Shown here in pieces: positions 42,068-53,768 of a DNA stretch of 64,000 nt. Each line of letters begins with the position of its first letter. The first letter of the stretch is position 1. Position numbers and translations under genes: made by a program. The DNA is taken from contig OX463815.1 of NCBI GenBank assembly GCA_949825045.1, positions 21,941,231 through 22,005,230 on the forward strand, given 5' to 3'. The DNA comes from Argyresthia goedartella (taxonomy: Eukaryota; Arthropoda; Insecta; Lepidoptera; Argyresthiidae). Under the pieces are notes generated by a model. The model made no database searches. It was not told the origin of the DNA and saw nothing but the letters and a program-made list of their open reading frames with translations.

Positions 42068-42425
42068 TATATTTAAAAGTCACGTGAAAAAGCCTGTATG
42101 CATGTAAGTATTTATTAGCGCAAACATATTTAGGTATATATACCTAAATATAGTAGTAGTATTGTATTATAAGTATTTAGTTTATAATTATAGTAATTAT
42201 ATATTTTATTTTATTTATTAATATGTCTGCAAGTACCATGTAAGTACTCGTTTATTTCGTCATATTGTTGTACACATAGGTTTACCCATGCTCAGCAATC
42301 AACCTTTCCCATCTTAACCTGATTTGCTGGAAGAGATCTCTTATTAGAGATAAGCTCGTCTTTGTACATTACTTTTATTTAACTTTTTTATATCATTTGT
42401 GTGCAATAAAGAAATTATGAATTAT
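42068..42425 (+). mobile_element. LINE D 3' end and untranslated tail
   Basis: Last codons FKSHVKKPVCM, then TAA-rich DNA, CTGGAAGAGATCTCTTATTA, GATAAGCTCGTCTTTGTACA and GTGCAATAAAGAAATTATGA. It is the reference tail for the fragments elsewhere in the window. Confidence 0.82.
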
Positions 42426-43221
42426 GAAAACTCACGATGATTGCTGCTGATATGCTAAAGATTTTAGGTGGCCTAATCCTCCCCTGAGTGGACCTTGAAA
42501 ACTTTATTACACTAGGCTTGATTGCCTTATTAAAATCTTAGGATTTCACTAAGACTTTATTTTAATCTGAGATCCCACCACTTTTGAGAACTAAAAATTG
42601 TATAGGTACTTATTATCAATATTTGTTTACATTCCGAGTGCCAATTAGGGTATTGAGTTGACGGGAAACTATTGACATTTCACAGTTTTACTGGATAGCC
42701 AACTTAAGGGGCCTCTTTACCTTCGGACGGCATCCATTCTAGGTATAACAGCGTTACTCACACAACAACCTGCGCGGTCACGCACACCTACACACCACGC
42801 AGTGGGGCAAAACCCGCACTAATTCCAACTTAGCACTGAAGTGATCGAAACTCCGTGTCTGGTACAAAAGTGATCTGGAGTGAGAACTAACTACTGCTCT
42901 AAACCAGTTTAGTATACTTTATAAATGAATTATTCGTTTTTGATTTCTGAAAATAATTAAGAGTATTTGGTTCACAGGTAGGATTTCTTCAGTCTTTAAA
43001 CATAAAATTATACACAATCTACATAAAATGATCACCTGGCTGAATGAAAAGTATTAGATACAAATGACGCTGTAATGATTATAGGAGTAAACAGTCGTAT
43101 ATATGTAATGTCTTTTCTGTTTTTATACGTAGGTATATGATTATTTTTCATATTATTTTCGTTATTCAAATATAATTCAATATTTAGTACCTATATAAAA
43201 GGATAAAAGAAAAATAAAACC
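42426..43221. other. No gene recognised
   Basis: AT-rich with no frame, RNA gene or matched repeat that I can support. Confidence 0.45.
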
Positions 43222-43332
43222 TCAGGTCTTGGATGTTTATATGTGTGTGATGTAGCTGTTTCTGGTTCCCACAATACAGGGTATCCTAGTGTGGAGCTAG
43301 AAGCAATGTACGTGCCTGTATACAAATGTTTA
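43222..43332 (+). mobile_element. SINE family 1, headless body
   Basis: CCTCAGGTCTTGGATG, GCTGTTTCTGGTTCCCAC, CAGGGTATCCTAGTGTGG and GCAATGTACGTGCCTGTA. There is no tRNA-like head upstream. It abuts the decayed Jockey element. Confidence 0.75.
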
Positions 43333-43339
43333 ATGTTAA

Positions 43340-45836
43340 TGTATATATATTTTCTATGAACGGAGACAAATTCGTTGCCGGAGGAGATCATAATGCCAAG
43401 CACCCCTACTGGGGTTCAAGATTCACAACTACCAAAGGGCGTCAAATGTATTTCGATCTGAACTCTTTAAAACTCAGCCCCATATCATCAAGTGAACCTA
43501 CCTATTGGCCAACATACACAAATAAGATCCCAGACTTATAGAGTTCTACTTAATAAAAGGTATTAAATCATACAAATTCACCTGCAAAACACTGCTGGAA
43601 CTCTCCTCTGCCCTCTCACCGGTGCTGCTTAATCTGAATTCAAGAATAGATCATATTTCGATACCATGAATCCTTTGCAATCACAAAACGGACTGGGATC
43701 ACTACAGGCATGGATTTAAAATTGATATTGATCTAAAAACATCTCTAGCGAAAGATGAAGAAATTGAGAAAGCAGTAGAGCACTTTAACCATGTACTCCA
43801 GACAGGTGCATGGGAAGCCATTCCTCTAGTTGAAAATAGCTAAACTACCACCTGCTCCACATATAAGGAAGAAGAAGCGAAAAATGTCAACCTAGGAAGA
43901 TATGGCAAACAAATAGATATCCCAGTGACAATAAAAAGCTAAATGCCATTACTAATAGGTTAAAAATATTACTTGAGGTAGAAAGAAACTCGGGAGTAAA
44001 AATAAATCTGAAAAACTTAGACGGCACCGCTGCAACCAATTATTCATTGTGGAAAGCCGCAAAGAAGCTCAAGAGACCCTAGTTACATCAACCGCCTCTC
44101 CGCAAACAGGATAACTCATGGACCAGAGGTGATGCACAGGAGGCTGATGTATTTGCAGATCACCTAGAAAAAGTATTCATGCCGCACCCTGAGGATGGCT
44201 CTACTAAGCTGGACTTTGTGACACAGTCGCGACTACTAATCAACTTGACATTCCATTTCAAAAATGCTAAAGAAATTAAATCCGGACTGCAATCAAGAAA
44301 CTAAAAAATCATTAAGCACCAGGATATGACTAAATAGCTAATAATAATAATACATTAGACACTACTTACACACATTGATCTAGCCCCAACCTAGGATTCC
44401 CTGTATCTTGGGTATTACACAACGATACACATACTTATATAGATAAATATTATACTTAGATAGACAAACAACCATAAATAGGGTACAAAAACCAGTTCTC
44501 ATCCAACAAATATATACCCCCACCGGGACTCGAACCCGGGACCCTTGGCCTCGTATTGCAGTCGGCCATTCGGGTCGTCAAATGGACCAACTGCTCTTCT
44601 ACTCAAACAATTACTAGATGAAGCCATCACGTTCCTCATATACCTGCTTCATGCCATACTGCAACGAACATACGTATCTAAACAATGAAGAGTAGCACAA
44701 ATTATCATGATCTTAAAACCAGGAAAACCAGAAAATTATGTCAAGTCATACAGGCCTATAAGTCTTCTACCAGTAGCCCCAAAGCTATTAGAGACTCTGC
44801 TCCTGAAACGGCTCACTCCACAACTGATTGAAGCAGACATAATTCCTGACCACCGATTCGGGATCAAGAAAGGTCACAGCACCACTGAACAGGTACATAG
44901 ACTCGTCGAAAAGATAAATGACACCGTTGCGAAAAAGAACTTTTATGCTGCAGTCTTCCTGGACATAGCACAGGCTTTGGATCGCTTCTGGCAGCAAGGC
45001 CACCAAGTAGGTCTTACCCTGATCCTGAATTCTTACCTAGAAGACAGATACTTCTTTGTCAAACAGCAAGACGAAATTACTAAAAACTAAGGCAGGAGTC
45101 CTACAGGGAAGTCTCCTGGGACCAATCATATATCTGCTCTACATTGCGGATCAACCGCTGAACGAAGAAGTCCATACGGAAATATTTTCGGACAAAACAG
45201 CTTTTCTAGCAACAGACTCCTGTCCAAAGAATGCCTCAAACAAACTGCAGACTAGACTCAACCAAATTTCTGTGTGGCTAAAAGACTGGAGAATGAAATC
45301 TAACGAAACCAAATCCGTACAAGTATCTTTTGCTACACGTAAAGAACTGTCCAACAGTAACGCTGAACAATATAGAAGTAACTCAAGCCGAGTCCTTCAG
45401 ATATCTAGGTATATACCCTAGACAGACGCGTCACATAGAGAACCCATATATTCACGAAACGCAAAGCTTCAGGATAAAAACTACATAGTTTGTACTGGAT
45501 GATGAATGGAAAATCACAAGCTTCCCTGGAAAGTAACCTACTTGAAGAAATGCATCTTGAAGCCCATATAAACGGCCTGCAACTCTGGAGAACAGCCGCC
45601 AAATCTTACATTGCAATACTACAAAGGTTCTAAACGAAAGCTCTGCGCATGATAGCTAATGCTCCGTGGTACATCACAAATGAGAACATCCATAAAGACT
45701 TGAAGTTTCCCTCAGTGCAGGAAGAAATCACATCCAGCCTTAAAAGATACAAAACTAGACTGGGAGGGCATCCAAACGTATTGGCTACAAACCTGATGGC
45801 AGAGACATCAACATTTAAGAGACACACACAAAATTA
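43340..45836 (+). pseudogene. Decayed Jockey element ORF2
   Basis: In order: endonuclease end GDHNAKHPYWGSR, SSEPTYWPTYTNKIPDL; spacer EEIEKAVEHFNHVLQTGAW; LWKAAKKLKRP; reverse transcriptase MILKPGKPENYVKSYRPISL, KKGHSTTEQVHRLV, YAAVFLDIAQALDR, KAGVLQGSLLGPIIYLLYIA; then FSDKTAF where FADDTA is expected; and the C-terminal ALRMIANAPWYITNENIHKDL and HPNVLATNLM. It has dozens of stops and shifts and both palm Asp motifs are damaged. The wording of these motifs is that of classic insect Jockey elements. A SINE interrupts it at 44345-44582. Confidence 0.88.
44345..44582 (-). mobile_element. tRNA-headed SINE (family 2), inside the Jockey fossil
   Basis: Minus strand: head with GGCCGACTGCAATACGAGGC, B-box GGGTTCGAGTCCCGGTGGGG, body TTGTTTGTCTATCTAAGTAT and ACCCAAGATACAGGGAATCC. 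It closely matches 27520-27752, but its A-box part has a deletion. Confidence 0.87.
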
Positions 45837-46167
45837 AAATAACCCAGGATGGGACTCTGGTTCCATACCTACAAGTTAGTCCATATAACAAAACTACTGA
45901 TAAATTTCCCAGATGACAGATTGTAGTAAGAGAGAACGTCAAAAAAAATGTATTCTTCAAAAAGTGCAGCACGGTGACAAGTGTAAAGAATTTTAAAAAC
46001 TGCAATGAATTTGTGCGCGGAATACCCATAGTATAATTCCTATACCCATACTCGACCTTGAAGGGGATAATAATACTAGAAATACATCGTAATTGCTTGA
46101 ATGAGTAACCTTCTTCTTGTATAATTTTTCGTCTGTTGTATACCTCTTGGGATTTCCGTTTCCCCAT
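45808..46167 (-). CDS. Doubtful 119-residue frame with splice-like upstream signals
   Basis: ATG at 46167 begins MGKRKSQEVYNRRKIIQEEG, a strongly basic start. Just upstream on the minus strand a TTTGTTTGTTTTAG acceptor ends at 46173, and a strong GACG|GTAAGT donor lies at 46272/46271, which would define a 98-99 bp intron and a leader exon. After about 30 residues the frame turns hydrophobic and looks random, and it overlaps the Jockey fossil's end. I do not recognise the protein. It may be the 5' end of a host or transposon gene whose remainder is gone, or chance. Confidence 0.15.
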   Translation of the reverse strand: MGKRKSQEVYNRRKIIQEEGYSFKQLRCISSIIIPFKVEYGYRNYTMGIPRTNSLQFLKFFTLVTVLHFLKNTFFLTFSLTTICHLGNLSVVLLYGLTCRYGTRVPSWVILILCVSLKC

Positions 46168-46437
46168 TTTTCCTAAAACAAACAAAAAAGGGCAACTATG
46201 TACATGCATATGACTACATAGTAACTATACTGAACATTATAATTTTTTGGGTAGGTTTCACTTTTACTTACCGTCCCACTGTGCGACAGTGCTCAGTGTC
46301 CACACATAAATTTCGCGATCTCGCGCGCCGAAACAAAGCAAACGTGCTCCTCCTCCTCTGAACTCTCGTGGACGACTGATGAGACCTGAGCTTACTCACA
46401 GCGTTGAAGCCGCAGATTTGTATTAGAATTTTGGCCG

Positions 46438-46497
46438 GCAAATGTTTGAACATTTATAATAGGATAGTTATTCTATTATAAATGTTCAAACATTTGC
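46438..46497. repeat. Perfect 25 bp hairpin
   Basis: Arms 46438-46462 and 46473-46497 (GCAAATGTTTGAACATTTAT with AATAG, and its exact complement) with a 10-base loop. No mismatch in 25 pairs. Confidence 0.92.
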
Positions 46498-46631
46498 TCT
46501 CTAAGTAAAGTTACTTATAAATATCGTTTACTGCTTGCTGCTGTTTTGCGGGAAAGTTAAGTTTTTAGTACAATTTAAGCAATTATTTTCTAAGTGACAA
46601 TCAATTGCAAACTATATTTGAAAACGCTAGC

Positions 46632-46674
46632 TAGAATTCCGAAGAGTTGTGTTATATAACTCTTCGGAATTCTA
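46632..46674. repeat. Perfect 17 bp hairpin
   Basis: TAGAATTCCGAAGAGTT and its exact complement flank a 9-base loop (46649-46657). It lies 135 bases from the 25 bp hairpin; the sequences are unrelated. Confidence 0.92.
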
Positions 46675-47272
46675 CGATATTTTTATAAGAGATAACAGAA
46701 ACATATCTTAAACAAAATAATGATCATGCCAGAGGATGTTTTCCTACCATGGGCCCTTAACGACGAAGGGAATTCTACACAAAGAGTTTCGTTGTTTCAC
46801 AAAAAGTCGAAAATGACTTGTAGAGGACAAATAAAGGAGATTCTGTTTTAACGGATATTTCAGTGTAATCCTTTTATATTTTATTTGGGATTAGTTTGCT
46901 CAACAACATAATCATCACGAAATGAATTTCTCAGTTTAGTGCCCTTGAAAATTCTTTACATAGCTAATTGGTTTGACGTTGGATTCAGTATCTGTAGGGT
47001 GGTTCGAAACCTTCAAAATTCGGTTAAACTTTCTTTTGTTTATTTTAATTTTATTTTGTCATTAAGTTGTCTTATACGATGATACGGGATACTTCGTGTG
47101 CGAGTCCAGCCCATACGTGACCGACTTTTGTAATTCGTGTCTATTTGGTTAGTAACTAAATAAGATAATAAGAAATCAAACGCCAAATATGGCCTAAAGT
47201 CAAACGTCAGACGTAGTCGCGTCATTGTCGCTGAGCCATCATAGTCTACCGGAATGGCGCCCCTGAGTTGAG
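46675..47272. other. No gene recognised
   Basis: AT-rich, no supported feature before the (ATC)n that marks the 3' end of the RTE element. Confidence 0.45.
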
Positions 47273-49902
47273 ATTCATCATCATCATTTCAGCCTGTTAG
47301 CGTCCAGTGCTGAACATAGGCCTCTCCAATCGCACTCCAGCGTGACCGGTCCGTAGCCACCTGCATCCAACGAGATCCAGCGATCCTCACCAGGTCGTCG
47401 GTCCATCTCGTAGGTGGCCGACCCACACTGCGCTTGCCAGTACGTGGTCTCCATTCAAGGACCTTTTTGCCCCATCGGCCATCCGATCTTCGCGCTATGT
47501 GGCCTGCCCATTGCCACTTCAGCTTGCTTATCCTACGGGCTATGTCAGCAACTTTGGTTCTTCTACGGATCTCCTCATTTCTGACTCGATCTTGTAGAGA
47601 AATACCAAGCATAGCCCTTTCCATAGCTCGCTGCGCGACATTGAGCCTCTGAAAAAGTCCTTTTGTGAAGCACCACGTCTCAGAGCCGTAAGTCATCACT
47701 GGCAACACACACTGATTGTACACCTTAGTCTTCAGGCACTGAGGGATTTTGGACGAGAAGACGTTGCGTAATTTACCGAACGCTGCCCAACCTAGTTGGA
47801 TCCGTCTACTGACCTCTCTCTCAAAATTGGACTTACCTAATCGGACTGCCTGTCCCAGGTATATATATTCGTCAACAACTTTGAGAGTAGAGTTCCCAAC
47901 AGTTAGTGCGGTGGGTGCAACATGGACGTTGAACATGACCTTCGTTTTGTCCATGTTCATTTTAAGACCCACTTGTTGAGAAACTCTATTGAGGTCATCG
48001 AGCATTTTTCCCAGATCTTCAAGCGACTCAGCCATGACTACTATATCGTCGGCAAATCGAAGGTGAGTGATGTATTCGCCGTTGATATTGATGCCTAGTC
48101 CTTGCCATTCCAGGAGCTTGAAGGAATCCTCCAGAGCAGCAGTAAACAGTTTCGGAGATATTACATCTCCCTGTCTAACTCCTCTCTTTAGGGGGATTTC
48201 CTTCGTGGAATGCTCCTGTACTCGAACTGACATGGTGGCGTTGTTATACAAGCACTTCAGCACTTCAACGTACCGATAGTCAATACGGCATCGCTTGAGA
48301 GATCTAAGCCTTCGACGGAATCGAAGGCTTTCTCATAGTCCACAAACGCCAAGCATAATGGGCGATTATACTCTTTAGTCTTTTGTATAATCTGCCGAAG
48401 TGTATGTATGTGGTCTATGGTGCTATAGCCCTTTCGGAAACCGGCTTGTTCGGTAGGCTGGAAGTCATCGAGCCTGTGTTCGAGACGGTTCGTGATAACT
48501 CTCGAGAACAGCTTATAGACGTGGCTCAGCAGTGTTATGGGCCTGTAGTTCTTCAGTAAGGTTTTGTCACCTTTTTTGAAGAACAGTACCACAACACCCC
48601 TGTTCCACGCCTCAGGCGTTTTTCCTTCGAGCAAGGTGGAATTAAATAGCTTCTGAAGGACTTTCAGTACCGGCGTCCCGCCCGCTTTCAGAAGCTCTGT
48701 GGTAATTCCATCCTCGCCCGGTGCCTTGTTGTTCTTAAGCTGTTTGAGAGCCATCCTAATCTCGTACAGGCTGATGTCCGGGATATCCTCGGTATAGTGT
48801 CGGGTTAGCTTGGCTCTGGGGTCCGTCGCAGAGCCAACAGGCTCAGAGGACACAGAGGTATATAACTGTCCATAGAACCTCTCTATCTCCCGTAACACCT
48901 CTGACTTGTTCGACGTTACGCTTCCATCCTCGATCTTCAGCTTTGTCAACTGGCTTTGCCCGATAGACATGTCCCTTGCGAACACTTTGGAGCCTTGGTT
49001 CCGCTCGATGGTCTCCTTAATACGCTGTGTATTGAAGGAGCGTATGTCGTGTCGCAGGGACTTCATAATCTGTCTATTGAGCTGCCTATAAGACTCAGCG
49101 TCATCGGAGGTTTGGAGCGTCATAGAACGTCTACTAGCCATGAGGTTTCGGGTGTGGTCTGATAGTTTTTGAGGTCTATTTTTACGGAGAGTTTTAAAGT
49201 ACTTGGACCCTACCGTGTGGACAGTTTCTACCAACTTGCTGTTAATATCGTCCACTGATGCACAGCTGTCTAGCAATTTGAAGCGATTTGTTAGTTCGAG
49301 TTGAAAGCTCTCGGGGTTTTGGATATGTGCATTTGACGGTCGGAGCGTGGACTTCATCATACGCAACCTTTCAAGTTTGACATTGATATTCAATATGCCC
49401 CTGACGATTCGGTGATTGCTACCGGTTTTGACCTTGTGGATCACCGTGACATCATTGAATATCTGCCTCTTGGTGCTCATAATGAAGTCGATCTCGTTTT
49501 TTGTTACACCGTCGGGGCTCATCCAGGTCCATTTCCTATGAGGCGGCTTCTGGAAGAAAGAATTCATCATAAAGAGTCCTTCTTTCTCCAGAAAATCGGC
49601 CAGCCTCTGTCCTCTGGCGTTTCGCTGCCCATAACCAAATTGCCCCACTCTCAACTCACCATCGCTTCTACAGCCCAATTTTGCATTAAAGTCTCCCATG
49701 ACAACAGTGAAGTGTGTCTTGGAGCTATGTATGGCCCTACTAATGTCCTCATACATATCTTCCACCTCATCATCTGAGTGCGTCGTGGTTGGGGCGTATA
49801 CCTGTATGACCTTCATCGAGTACCGCTTGGATACTCTGAGTATAAGGCACGCTACCCTATTCGACACACTTCCGATGGACACAATGTTGTTCGTGAGTTG
49901 AA

Positions 49903-52102
49903 GTTGGAATTCATAGGAGCAGACGAAGATTATATGAACTCTATGAAGAGAAATCATATAACAAAAATACGGCCTTTCTAGATTATGTTCGTAGTTATTC
50001 AAAAATGTTTAAACGCGTTTGTGCCGTAGCTAAATCTAATTTCATTAAAAACAAAATTGAATCTAGTAGCAATGTAATGAAAACGACTTGGCAAATTATA
50101 AACAGAGAGACTGGAAAGGCCAAAGCTACACATAATAACTTCAAGCTTAAGATAGATAATCAATTGCTAAGTACAGACCTAGAAGTAGCAAAAGCTTTCG
50201 AAAATTTCTTTACGGACATTCCAGTTTCAACAACCAAGTCTTTAAATTCATCTCCCGCTGCTGCTGAATCTATACTTAAACAAAACTTTGAGGAATGTAA
50301 AACAGATTTTAAATTTAGGCACGTAAATAATGAAGACATTGTAAAAGCGTTTAAATCCCTGGAAATGAAAAAGACAGCTGACGCCCATGGTCTATCAGTA
50401 AAAATTATTAGTTCCATTGTAGATTGTATTGCACCTCACCTTTGTTGTATATTTAATCAATGTATAGATAGTGGTGTGTTTCCTGACTTGATGAAACTAA
50501 GTAAAGTTATACCTTTATTCAAAGCTGGTAGTACATCAGACCCCACCAATTTTAGACCCATATCGATACTACCAACGCTTAGCAAAATATTTGAAAAACT
50601 CATACTTAATCAATTGCAAAGTCATTTTTATCTCAATAATTTAATTCATATTAATCAGTTTGGTTTCACAAAGGGTCGTTCAACAGCCGATGCTGGTGTT
50701 GAACTAATCGACAATATTTTTGATGCCTGGGAAGACGCAATGGATGCAATAGGTGTCTTCTGCGATCTATCCAAGGCTTTTGATTGCGTCCATCATGACA
50801 CTCTTGTCAGGAAGTTACGCCATTATGGTGTAAAAGATCAGGCACTTGGCCTTCTGGAGTCATATCTAACAGATAGGGTTCAGATGGTCGATGTTAATGG
50901 GAAAAGATCACCTGGGTCTTCAATAAGTATGGGCGTACCGCAAGGTTCAATTCTTGGTCCTTTCTTGTTTTTAGTATATATTAATGATTTACCTTACCTT
51001 GTTAAAGCAAAACATGGGTTAGTATTGTTTGCCGATGATACTTCTTTGATATTTAAAGTTAAAAGACAGCAATCAAATTATGACGAGGTAAACAATGCTA
51101 TATCTAGTATAGTGAACTGGTTTACTGTTAACAATTTATTACTTAATGAAAAGAAAACTAAATGTATTAAATTCGTGTTACCCAATGTGAACCCGGTAAC
51201 TACAGACATATTTATAAAAGGACAGAGATTGGACCTTGTGCAGTCGACTGTCTTTTTGGGCATTAATTTAGACGCCAAACTACAATGGGATCCTCATATA
51301 AATAAATTGTCGAACAGACTGAGTTCGGCAGCGTTCGCAGTTAAAAAAATTAGAGCTCTTACCGACGTAGACACCGCTAGACTAGTCTACTTTAGTTACT
51401 TTCATAGTCTAATGACCTATGGTATTTTATTGTGGGGTCACGCTGCGAATGCTAATAGTATATTTATTCTGCAGAAACGGGCTGTTCGTGCAATTTATAG
51501 ATTAGGGCCTAGAGTGTCACTGAGGGAAAAGTTTAAAGAAATCAATATTCTGACATTTGTGTCTCAATATATCTATGACAATCTTGTGTATGTAAAAAGA
51601 AATATAACTAATTTTCAGAAGTACAGTGATATACACAATTTTAATACTAGAAATAAAGACAAGTTGGTTGCTTATGTAAGCCGACTACATAAAATTAGTA
51701 ATTCTTTTAAAGGCAATTGTATACGCTATTACAATAAGGTCCCTACTGATATTAAAAACTTACCTTTAGACAAGTTTAAAATAATAATAAAACAGAAATT
51801 GTATAAAAAAGGTTACTACAGGATATCTGATTACTTAGAGGACAGATGTCCATGGGAATAGATTGTTTGAGTAACAGGCTGTTTCGATATATAATTAGCA
51901 TTCATTTTGTAATTTGACAATATTTTATTTAAAAAAGGAAACGCAAAAGATGCGACGACTGTGGAGTTTCTTCGGTGAGCTCTTCTCCACAGATTCCGCC
52001 ATTGGGTTAGTGAACTCACCCAAAAAAATGTAATGACGGATCTAAGTGATGTAACAACATCCTATGGAAATAAATGATTTTTGATTTTGATTTTGATTTT
52101 GA
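49903..52102 (+). mobile_element. LINE C2, 5'-truncated, inserted in RTE element E
   Basis: It begins near TTGGAATTCATAGGAGCAGA, inside ORF2 relative to C1, and ends with GGAAATAAATGA and (TTTTGA)n at 52067-52102. RTE coding sequence lies on both sides. 5' truncation during target-primed reverse transcription explains the missing part. Confidence 0.9.
50005..51861 (+). CDS. LINE C2 reverse transcriptase (5'-truncated ORF2) with intact FADD
   Basis: 618 residues from the first ATG; the frame is open upstream to the truncation. It lacks the endonuclease. Reverse transcriptase: NFRPISILPTLSKI, FCDLSKAFDC, GVPQGSILGPFLFLVYINDL and FADD with Asp344-Asp345. It is about 98% identical by eye to C1, and at the FADD and GVPQG positions it keeps the residues expected of an active enzyme. 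Without endonuclease it could not insert by itself. The stop and 3' untranslated region match C1. Confidence 0.92.
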   Translation: MFKRVCAVAKSNFIKNKIESSSNVMKTTWQIINRETGKAKATHNNFKLKIDNQLLSTDLEVAKAFENFFTDIPVSTTKSLNSSPAAAESILKQNFEECKTDFKFRHVNNEDIVKAFKSLEMKKTADAHGLSVKIISSIVDCIAPHLCCIFNQCIDSGVFPDLMKLSKVIPLFKAGSTSDPTNFRPISILPTLSKIFEKLILNQLQSHFYLNNLIHINQFGFTKGRSTADAGVELIDNIFDAWEDAMDAIGVFCDLSKAFDCVHHDTLVRKLRHYGVKDQALGLLESYLTDRVQMVDVNGKRSPGSSISMGVPQGSILGPFLFLVYINDLPYLVKAKHGLVLFADDTSLIFKVKRQQSNYDEVNNAISSIVNWFTVNNLLLNEKKTKCIKFVLPNVNPVTTDIFIKGQRLDLVQSTVFLGINLDAKLQWDPHINKLSNRLSSAAFAVKKIRALTDVDTARLVYFSYFHSLMTYGILLWGHAANANSIFILQKRAVRAIYRLGPRVSLREKFKEINILTFVSQYIYDNLVYVKRNITNFQKYSDIHNFNTRNKDKLVAYVSRLHKISNSFKGNCIRYYNKVPTDIKNLPLDKFKIIIKQKLYKKGYYRISDYLEDRCPWE

Positions 52103-52679
52103 GAGTATTGTGGACGATAAACCCAACACCACCTTGGGACTTCTGTTCTCCCTCCCGGTAGTAGAACAAGTGGCCGGACTGTAAGGTTATCGTATCCTCT
52201 CCCTCTCTTCGGATCTCCGATAAACCAATAACATCCCAGCGCAACTTGTTTACTTCTTCTTCCAGCTCAACCAGTTTCTCGTCCAACCTCAGTGTGCGCA
52301 CGTTGTGTGTTACCAGGGCCAGTTGTTGTCGTCTTTGGGGGTGGTAGCCAGATCTCTTCCGGAGATTTTTAGCACCCCCTGCCCCGCCGTTACCGTGGCC
52401 GCTACCGTAGCCAGGAATAGCGGGGCCGCCGGGGACTAGGGGCCTGGTTTTTGTTTGTGCTTTCATAGAGGTTTTTTAGCCTACTGTTACCACGCTGGCT
52501 AGACGGGTTGGTACAGGGTTTGTTTCGAGTTTTCCTTCTCTTGCACTGATGTTGTAGTGCATTTGTCCCTTAGTCGCCTCTTACGACTCCCTGGGAAGTG
52601 AGGGGGTGGTGACTAATGTATTCTAAAGCCGTCACCACACGGCCAAGTTGAGATTAAAAGAATAGATTTAAACATTGAA

Positions 52680-52684
52680 GGTTC
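52680..52684. repeat. Target site duplication GGTTC, left
   Basis: The same five bases lie at 57879-57883, directly outside the two LTRs. Five bases fits BEL/Pao integration. Confidence 0.92.
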
Positions 52685-53228
52685 TGTTCGATTCCAAATC
52701 GATATTCGATCGATGGTTTCGGAACGGCCATTTTGAATTTGACGTTGCTGCCAACCTTGCAGTTTTTTGACAACTGACTGACGAAAAGCCCTCGCGATGG
52801 AACGCGTATTGGTATAGGGTATTGAAATTAAATCGCAAGCCATCTGGAATGTATTCGGGTTCCCCTCAGGATTGTCTATATAGCTGAGTGTTTTGTGGTT
52901 CCCCGAACCAGATAAAGTTCGCATTTACGTGGCCGATTGGTTTTTCCCACGTAACATAACCTGTGTTGGAACACTGTGCTCGTCGAAGCTGGCCTGCCAG
53001 CCATACCTGGTTGGCTGAAGAACCTGTCTACCAAGAAGAGCCTAGGGTGCACCCAGGCCTTGCAGAGAGACAGGAGTTTGACGGGAACGAAGCACAGACC
53101 AGGTCAGATAGATTCATAAGTATTAGCTCGGTGAATCGCCGACGTTCACACTTCTTGGCATCTGATCGCTACGCTACCTCGTAGCTATGGGCCCCTGCGA
53201 GGTCATTGGGTGCCGAGAAGACTGAACA
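52685..53228 (+). repeat. 5' LTR
   Basis: It starts TGTTCGATTCC and ends CTGAACA (TG...CA). Reading base by base against 57335-57878 I find one difference, A at 53221 against C at 57871. The LTR would hold promoter and polyadenylation signals; no clear TATA box was identified. Confidence 0.95.
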
Positions 53229-53232
53229 TTTT

Positions 53233-53250
53233 TGGTAGCAAGAGCGTGGT
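53233..53250 (+). promoter_or_regulatory. Candidate primer binding site
   Basis: TGGTAGCAAGAGCGTGGT begins four bases after the LTR. A TGG start is expected where the CCA end of a tRNA primes minus-strand synthesis. I cannot name the tRNA. Confidence 0.4.
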
Positions 53251-53768
53251 TTCCTGAGATTTTCAGCCGTCAAGGGCTCCAGGAACCCACGATTTGGGAC
53301 TATCAATCTGTAGGTATAGGCGGTTATTAGCTAACTTGGTGTTGTTCCTGTATCCACATAGATTGGTAGTATTGTAAGCTATAGGTCTATTGCTGGTAGT
53401 AGATAGACAGATATTGAATTGAAAATTGCATTGAAGTACCAGTTAGTCAATCTAGTAGTGGTCTAGTAATGCTAATGAATGTTTGGTTAACATAGGTAGT
53501 TACATCTATTGATAGCAGGCTATTACATTGTTTTCAGTTTATAGCAATTTATAACTTGAACTAATATTGACTATCTGTGTGTGTTATAATGATAAAGGGA
53601 AACTAAATTGTATTTACAGAATTTATATAGATATAAAACTCGGTTCCTATTGTTTAAGGAAAACAGCATTGTTTAAGTTATAGTTTAGGGTACCCTCGTT
53701 TGGGTTAAAGACTGGAGGGTCCAATAAAATTGAGTTACTGCAAATTGAGAGTAAGTATCGTTCCGATC

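Larger units (their letters stand above)
47289..52466 (-). pseudogene. RTE-type LINE (E) ORF, split by LINE C2 and frameshifted
   Basis: The N-terminal part (52466 to about 52103) has LALVTHNVRTLR (Asn), LSEIRREGEDT (Glu) and GGVGFIVHNTL. LINE C2 then intervenes. From about 49903 downward the endonuclease continues: KVIQVYAPTT, VVMGDFNAKLG, NEIDFIMSTKR, GSNHRIV. The reverse transcriptase follows: NNKAPGEDGITTELLKAGG, NYRPITLLSHVYKLF, FVDYEKAFDSVE. A frame break lies near 48260. The rest is open: GVRQGDVISPKLF, LRFADDIVVM, SETWCFTKG and RPPTRWTDDL. Its 3' end is TCAGCCTGTTAGCGTCCAGT complementary to the RTE-type tail, with (ATC)n at 47276-47288. The 5' leader reaches about 52660. Apart from the insertion and one frame break it is nearly complete. 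Confidence 0.92.
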
